NCBI GenBank assembly: GCA_040752295.1
Contig: JBFMFE010000063.1
Span: forward strand, 1 to 8,029
DNA: 8,029 nt
Direction: 5' to 3'
Source: JBFMFE01 sp040752295
GTDB taxonomy: Bacteria > UBP15 > UBA6099 > JBFMBQ01
Position numbers and translations under genes: made by a program. Below, one piece after another: positions 5,933 to 8,029 of this stretch. Position 1 is the first letter of the stretch; every line of letters starts with the position of its first letter. A model generated the notes under the pieces. The model saw only the letters and a list, made by a program, of their open reading frames with translations. It did no database searches and was not told where the DNA came from.

Positions 5933-6066
5933 CTGTTGAAAAAGACATGAACCACGGATTAACACTGATTGACACTGATTTTTTCGGCGCATTCGCGCCG
6001 AAAATTCTTCATTTCCGTGTTCATCCGTGGTCATCTGTGGTTGATATTTTCGTTTTTCAACACCCT
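5933..6066. repeat. Composite palindromic repeat with GTTGAAAAA ends and ACACTGATT / CATCCGTGG arms
   Basis: The outer ends are GTTGAAAAAG (5935-5944) and its near complement GTTTTTCAAC (about 6052-6061). Inside lies a tandem of ten-base units, ACCACGGATT, AACACTGATT, GACACTGATT (5951-5980), opposed by TCATCCGTGG and TCATCTGTGG-type units at about 6014-6042. The centre is a perfect 10-bp stem, TTTTCGGCGC (5981-5990) / GCGCCGAAAA (5995-6004). The whole element can fold on itself. It lies downstream of nikK on the minus strand and upstream of the PIN gene, so it may end the nikK transcript. It shares its design with the element at 281-416. Confidence 0.8.
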
Positions 6067-6080
6067 GTTAATGTCTAACA

Positions 6081-6127
6081 CCATTCTCCCCCCATTCTTC
6101 TTGATACCATTCTTCTCCATTATTCTT
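6081..6127. repeat. Degenerate CCATTCT repeat just downstream of nikK
   Basis: CCATTCT occurs at 6081, 6092 and 6107, and a related CCATTATTCT follows at 6118. The CCCCCATTCT form here is the same core as the repeat family at 7624-7754, which links the two intergenic regions on either side of nikK. Confidence 0.45.
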
Positions 6128-6132
6128 GCTTT

Positions 6133-6936
6133 TCAAAACGCCCCCGGCGGCGGCTGTTCCATGTCCCGCACCCTCACCCACATAACGGCGCCGATCTCCA
6201 CCGGGTAGTCCCTGCCGTCCGACGGATTCGTGATCATCGAGCCGCGCTCGCTCAACGCGGCAAAACCCCACCAGCCGTCGCGCGGCATGGCTGCCGTGAA
6301 GACACCCGCGGCGTCCGCCCTCACGACCTGCGTCACGTAGGGGTCGGAAGGCGCCCTGACGGCTGCTCCCTCGTTGAGGTACTCGACCTCCACCTCGACG
6401 CCGGGCGCGGGGCGTCCGTTCACCTTCACAAGCCCCTGAAAAACGGAACCGGTCCACAGACCGTACGGGCGCGTCAGGGGGACGATCTCGGTTTCAAGCC
6501 CCAGTTCCTCGTCCCATCCCTCCTCGAGACCCATCGCGTTCACGACGACCTTGGCGTAATGGACGATGAAACTCCCCTCCGCCGGTTCGAAGTATGGTTC
6601 CGGCTCGACGAAAAACACGTGGTCGCCCGGCTTCCGAACCCTGTAATCGAGCGCGAACGCCGAATGACCGTCCCTCTCAACGGGCTTGAGCGCGCCTGTG
6701 AGGTCCTCACGTTTTCCCCGCGCGACGACTCCGACCGCCGCCGGCGTCCCCATGTCCATGACTCCGCCCTCGAACGGGTGCATGAAAACGAGGTCGAGCG
6801 TTATATCCGGGCTGCCGTCCGCCGTAACGACCTCGTCCGACGGCAGGATCGCCTGAAAATGCGCCTCCGCCGCGAAACAGATGAGCAAGACCCACGCCGC
6901 AGCGCACGCCGCCAACGAAAACAGACGCTTTATCAC
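6133..6936 (-). CDS. nikK: NikK-like periplasmic nickel-uptake protein (DUF4198)
   Basis: This is a 267-residue exported protein. Residues 1-25 form a signal peptide (KRLF, hydrophobic core, FAAEA), with predicted cleavage before H26 so that the mature protein starts HFQAILPSDE. HPFEGGVMDMG (53-63) and the C-terminal strand-rich part with DGWWGFAALSE match DUF4198 proteins annotated as nickel-uptake components. These are called NikK when they accompany NikMLQO. The probable role is capture or delivery of nickel in the periplasm. H26, H53, M60 and M62 are plausible ligands, which is inference. The start is GTG 6936, with GGGGAGGTGG upstream. The longer open frame to 7179 is rejected because it runs into an inverted repeat. 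A candidate promoter lies at 6973-7002. The gene is separated from nikM by the toxin-antitoxin islet. Confidence 0.85.
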   Translation of the reverse strand: MIKRLFSLAACAAAWVLLICFAAEAHFQAILPSDEVVTADGSPDITLDLVFMHPFEGGVMDMGTPAAVGVVARGKREDLTGALKPVERDGHSAFALDYRVRKPGDHVFFVEPEPYFEPAEGSFIVHYAKVVVNAMGLEEGWDEELGLETEIVPLTRPYGLWTGSVFQGLVKVNGRPAPGVEVEVEYLNEGAAVRAPSDPYVTQVVRADAAGVFTAAMPRDGWWGFAALSERGSMITNPSDGRDYPVEIGAVMWVRVRDMEQPPPGAF

Positions 6937-6972
6937 TCCGCCCACCTCCCCACGAGAATTCACGCATGGTTT

Positions 6973-7002
6973 ATTGTAAATCGTTTTCAGCGTCGGCGCC
7001 AA
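6973..7002 (-). promoter_or_regulatory. Candidate promoter of nikK
   Basis: On the minus strand TTGGCG (7002-6997) and TACAAT (6978-6973) are 18 bases apart. This predicts a transcript start near 6966, about 30 bases before the GTG start and its GGAGGTG ribosome-binding site. No clear NikR-like palindrome was recognised nearby. Confidence 0.45.
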
Positions 7003-7018
7003 TTTATGATTTTCCACG

Positions 7019-7144
7019 GGTTGTTGAAAAAGTCTTTTTTTCATTCTCGCGCAAGCATGTCCTCGCGGAAGCGGAAGCGGGAATCCATCGTTCCCCTCAT
7101 CGCCCTCAGCGTCTTCGCGGCGAATGCCTTGTTTTTCAACAACC
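7019..7144. repeat. Inverted repeat with GGTTGTTGAAAAA ends
   Basis: A perfect 13-base inverted repeat, GGTTGTTGAAAAA (7019-7031) / TTTTTCAACAACC (7132-7144), encloses about 100 bases. The enclosed segment carries weaker internal symmetry (CTCGCGGAAG against CTTCGCGG). The same GTTGAAAAA terminus bounds the element at 5933-6066, so the two look like members of one repeat family flanking nikK. No gene is visible inside. Confidence 0.7.
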
Positions 7145-7267
7145 TCGCCATTCCCCTTGTTCCGCCGTTTCACACACAACCTGCGGAATTAATACCGACC
7201 CTTATTGTAGTACAAACACGACGGTGGCAATAACGAAAAATAAACCGAAAATCGTTCATCGGGGCGA

Positions 7268-7326
7268 CCTGCCTGCCGCCTGCCTGTGCGTACGGGCATC
7301 GTAAGCACGCAGACAGGGCAGGCAGG
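7268..7326. repeat. CCTGCCTGCC-ended inverted repeat
   Basis: CCTGCCTGCC (7268-7277) pairs perfectly with GGCAGGCAGG (7317-7326). The interior also pairs partly (CTGTGCGTA against TAAGCACGCAGACAG). Elements with these ends are common as dispersed repeats in many uncultured bacterial genomes. A second element with the same kind of ends lies at 7775-7816. Confidence 0.7.
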
Positions 7327-7599
7327 AGCGAGCGAGTACAATCAAAAAGAGAGCTGTTCGGAAAAAATTGCCAGACATTTCGTCATTTCAGTCATCAAAC
7401 ATCAACATGAACGTTTATTGCCATATCCTTCGAATCGCCCTCGTAAGTAAGTGATGAAATTTTCGCTCGCGCCATCGCAGTCATGGCGATTTTCGGGTTC
7501 CTGCAACTTCGGGATGTTATCAATTTATTGCCGCTTCCATCGCCAGAAATCAATTCCCGGCAAAGTCAGGCAGCGCGCAAGCAGACCTGTCCGCACAGG
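7327..7599. other. Intergenic stretch with no recognised gene
   Basis: No coding frame with a credible start and family signature was found on either strand. There is one weak inverted repeat (TTGCCG at about 7527, CGGCAA at about 7558) and a 26-codon minus-strand frame (7475-7395) without a ribosome-binding site. Nothing else stands out. Bases 7145-7267, between the two flanking inverted repeats, also show nothing recognisable. Confidence 0.5.
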
Positions 7600-7756
7600 C
7601 ACTCCAAAATTCAATTTTCAAGCTCAGACCCCCATTCTGGCGCAGACCCCCATTCTCCTCTTCTCGTTCTCCTTCTCGGACCCCCATTCTCGCAGACTCC
7701 CACTCCAAAATTCAATTTTCAAGCTCAGACCCCATTCTCCGCAGACCCCATTCTCC
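7600..7756. repeat. GACCCCCATTCT repeat cluster with a duplicated 39-base segment
   Basis: The unit CAGACCCCCATTCT (or a one-base variant) occurs at about 7624-7638, 7642-7656, 7677-7690, 7724-7738 and 7741-7754, with a degenerate copy at 7692-7706. A larger segment is duplicated at 7600-7638 and 7701-7738, differing only in one C. Each copy contains the palindrome AAAATTCAATTTT. Spacing is irregular and the units are joined without constant-length spacers, so this is not a CRISPR array. It ends where the transposase remnant begins. Confidence 0.75.
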
Positions 7757-7910
7757 GGTCTATCTTAAGGACTACCTGCCTGTCGACAGACACGGTACCG
7801 GCGTGTGGGAGGCAGGGCGGGAGCCTGGGGCGTATTTCAGCTTCGACAACGAAGAGCGTCCGCACCAGGCGCTGGGCTACCTCACGCCCGCGCGGGTGTA
7901 TTGCGCGTGA
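7755..7910 (+). pseudogene. C-terminal remnant of an IS3-type transposase (integrase core)
   Basis: The frame reads PVYLKDY near its start and, after an unusual segment, YFSFDNEERPHQALGYLTPA, then RVYCA and TGA at 7908-7910. This is the standard C-terminus of IS3-family OrfB integrases (consensus YNxxRPHxxLGYxTPxxVY), with D in place of the usual Y before NEERPH. The catalytic D, D and most of the protein are missing. Upstream sequence is the repeat cluster, so the gene has been cut down to its last 50 or so codons. Between KDY and AYF the frame contains a CCTGCCT-ended palindrome (7775-7816), making this stretch longer than expected. Confidence 0.82.
7775..7816. repeat. CCTGCCT-ended palindrome inside the transposase remnant
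   Basis: The outer arms are CCTGCCT (7775-7781) and AGGCAGG (7810-7816). The inner arms are ACACG (7790-7794) and CGTGT (7802-7806), enclosing GTACC. The element is 42 bases, a multiple of three, and keeps the transposase frame open. Its ends match those of the repeat at 7268-7326. Confidence 0.6.
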
Positions 7911-8029
7911 GGCGCGTAAAACGCGCGTGGCGCTTGCAAACGCGCGGGAAAGGTGATAACGTGGCGTTGGCGGTGAAAACGCGGCAGAGGGCGAATAAAG
8001 CGTCCTGACGGCTATTAGCCGCCGTGTCT

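Noticed and set aside
6937..7179. N-terminal extension of the nikK reading frame to 7179
   Set aside because: It runs through an inverted repeat and the candidate promoter. The GTG at 6936 has a good ribosome-binding site and is directly followed by a signal peptide.
7395..7475. 26-codon minus-strand frame starting MARAKISSLTYEGDS
   Set aside because: It looks slightly protein-like but has no ribosome-binding site, no recognised family and no coding neighbour.
7600..7756. CRISPR array
   Set aside because: The repeat units are only 14-15 bases, unevenly spaced, and lack constant-length unique spacers. No cas gene is present.
7451..7956. Plus-strand open frames over the right-hand repeat cluster
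   Set aside because: They translate repeat units (for example repeated 'KIQFSSSDPHS'-like blocks) and disagree with the true frame of the transposase tail.

Overview
The window looks like chromosomal DNA of a high-GC Gram-negative bacterium. The evidence is a type IV prepilin-like protein, Sec-exported components of a nickel importer, and many interspersed palindromic repeats. The lineage cannot be fixed from the sequence. The NikM/NikL/NikQ/NikO plus NikK layout is known mostly from proteobacteria, including former deltaproteobacteria, and also occurs elsewhere.

Layout. Bases 1-180 carry the 3' end of a plus-strand gene, possibly a transposase, followed by a composite palindromic repeat (about 280-416). 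A minus-strand pilin-like gene (475-987) meets a plus-strand zinc-ribbon membrane protein (923-1369) head to head. The prepilin frame has no ordinary start codon outside the zinc-ribbon gene. From about 6940 down to 1442 every recognisable gene is on the minus strand.

The core is a nickel-type ECF transporter: nikM (4227-3613), nikL (3635-2847), nikQ (2850-2101) and nikO (2110-1442), tightly overlapping in one operon. A NikK-like DUF4198 periplasmic protein (6936-6133) lies about 1.9 kb upstream behind its own candidate promoter. NikK and NikL probably present nickel in the periplasm, NikM is the substrate-binding membrane subunit, NikQ couples it, and NikO hydrolyses ATP.

Between nikK and nikM sits a visibly more AT-rich islet of small toxin-antitoxin-like genes. 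It holds a PIN-domain toxin broken by a one-base frameshift, its overlapping small partner broken by a stop at codon 7, and an intact-looking DUF4258-DUF2283-DUF2283 cassette. A composite palindromic repeat lies on its upstream side and a heptanucleotide tandem repeat on its downstream side.

The right end (6937-8029) has no convincing intact gene. It holds GTTGAAAAA-ended and CCTGCCTG-ended inverted repeats, a family of GACCCCCATTCT repeats, and the C-terminal remnant of an IS3-type transposase. Nothing here amounts to a clearly new system. The most informative points are the doubly broken toxin-antitoxin pair, the split nickel locus, and the predicted N-terminal histidines on three nickel-transport proteins.
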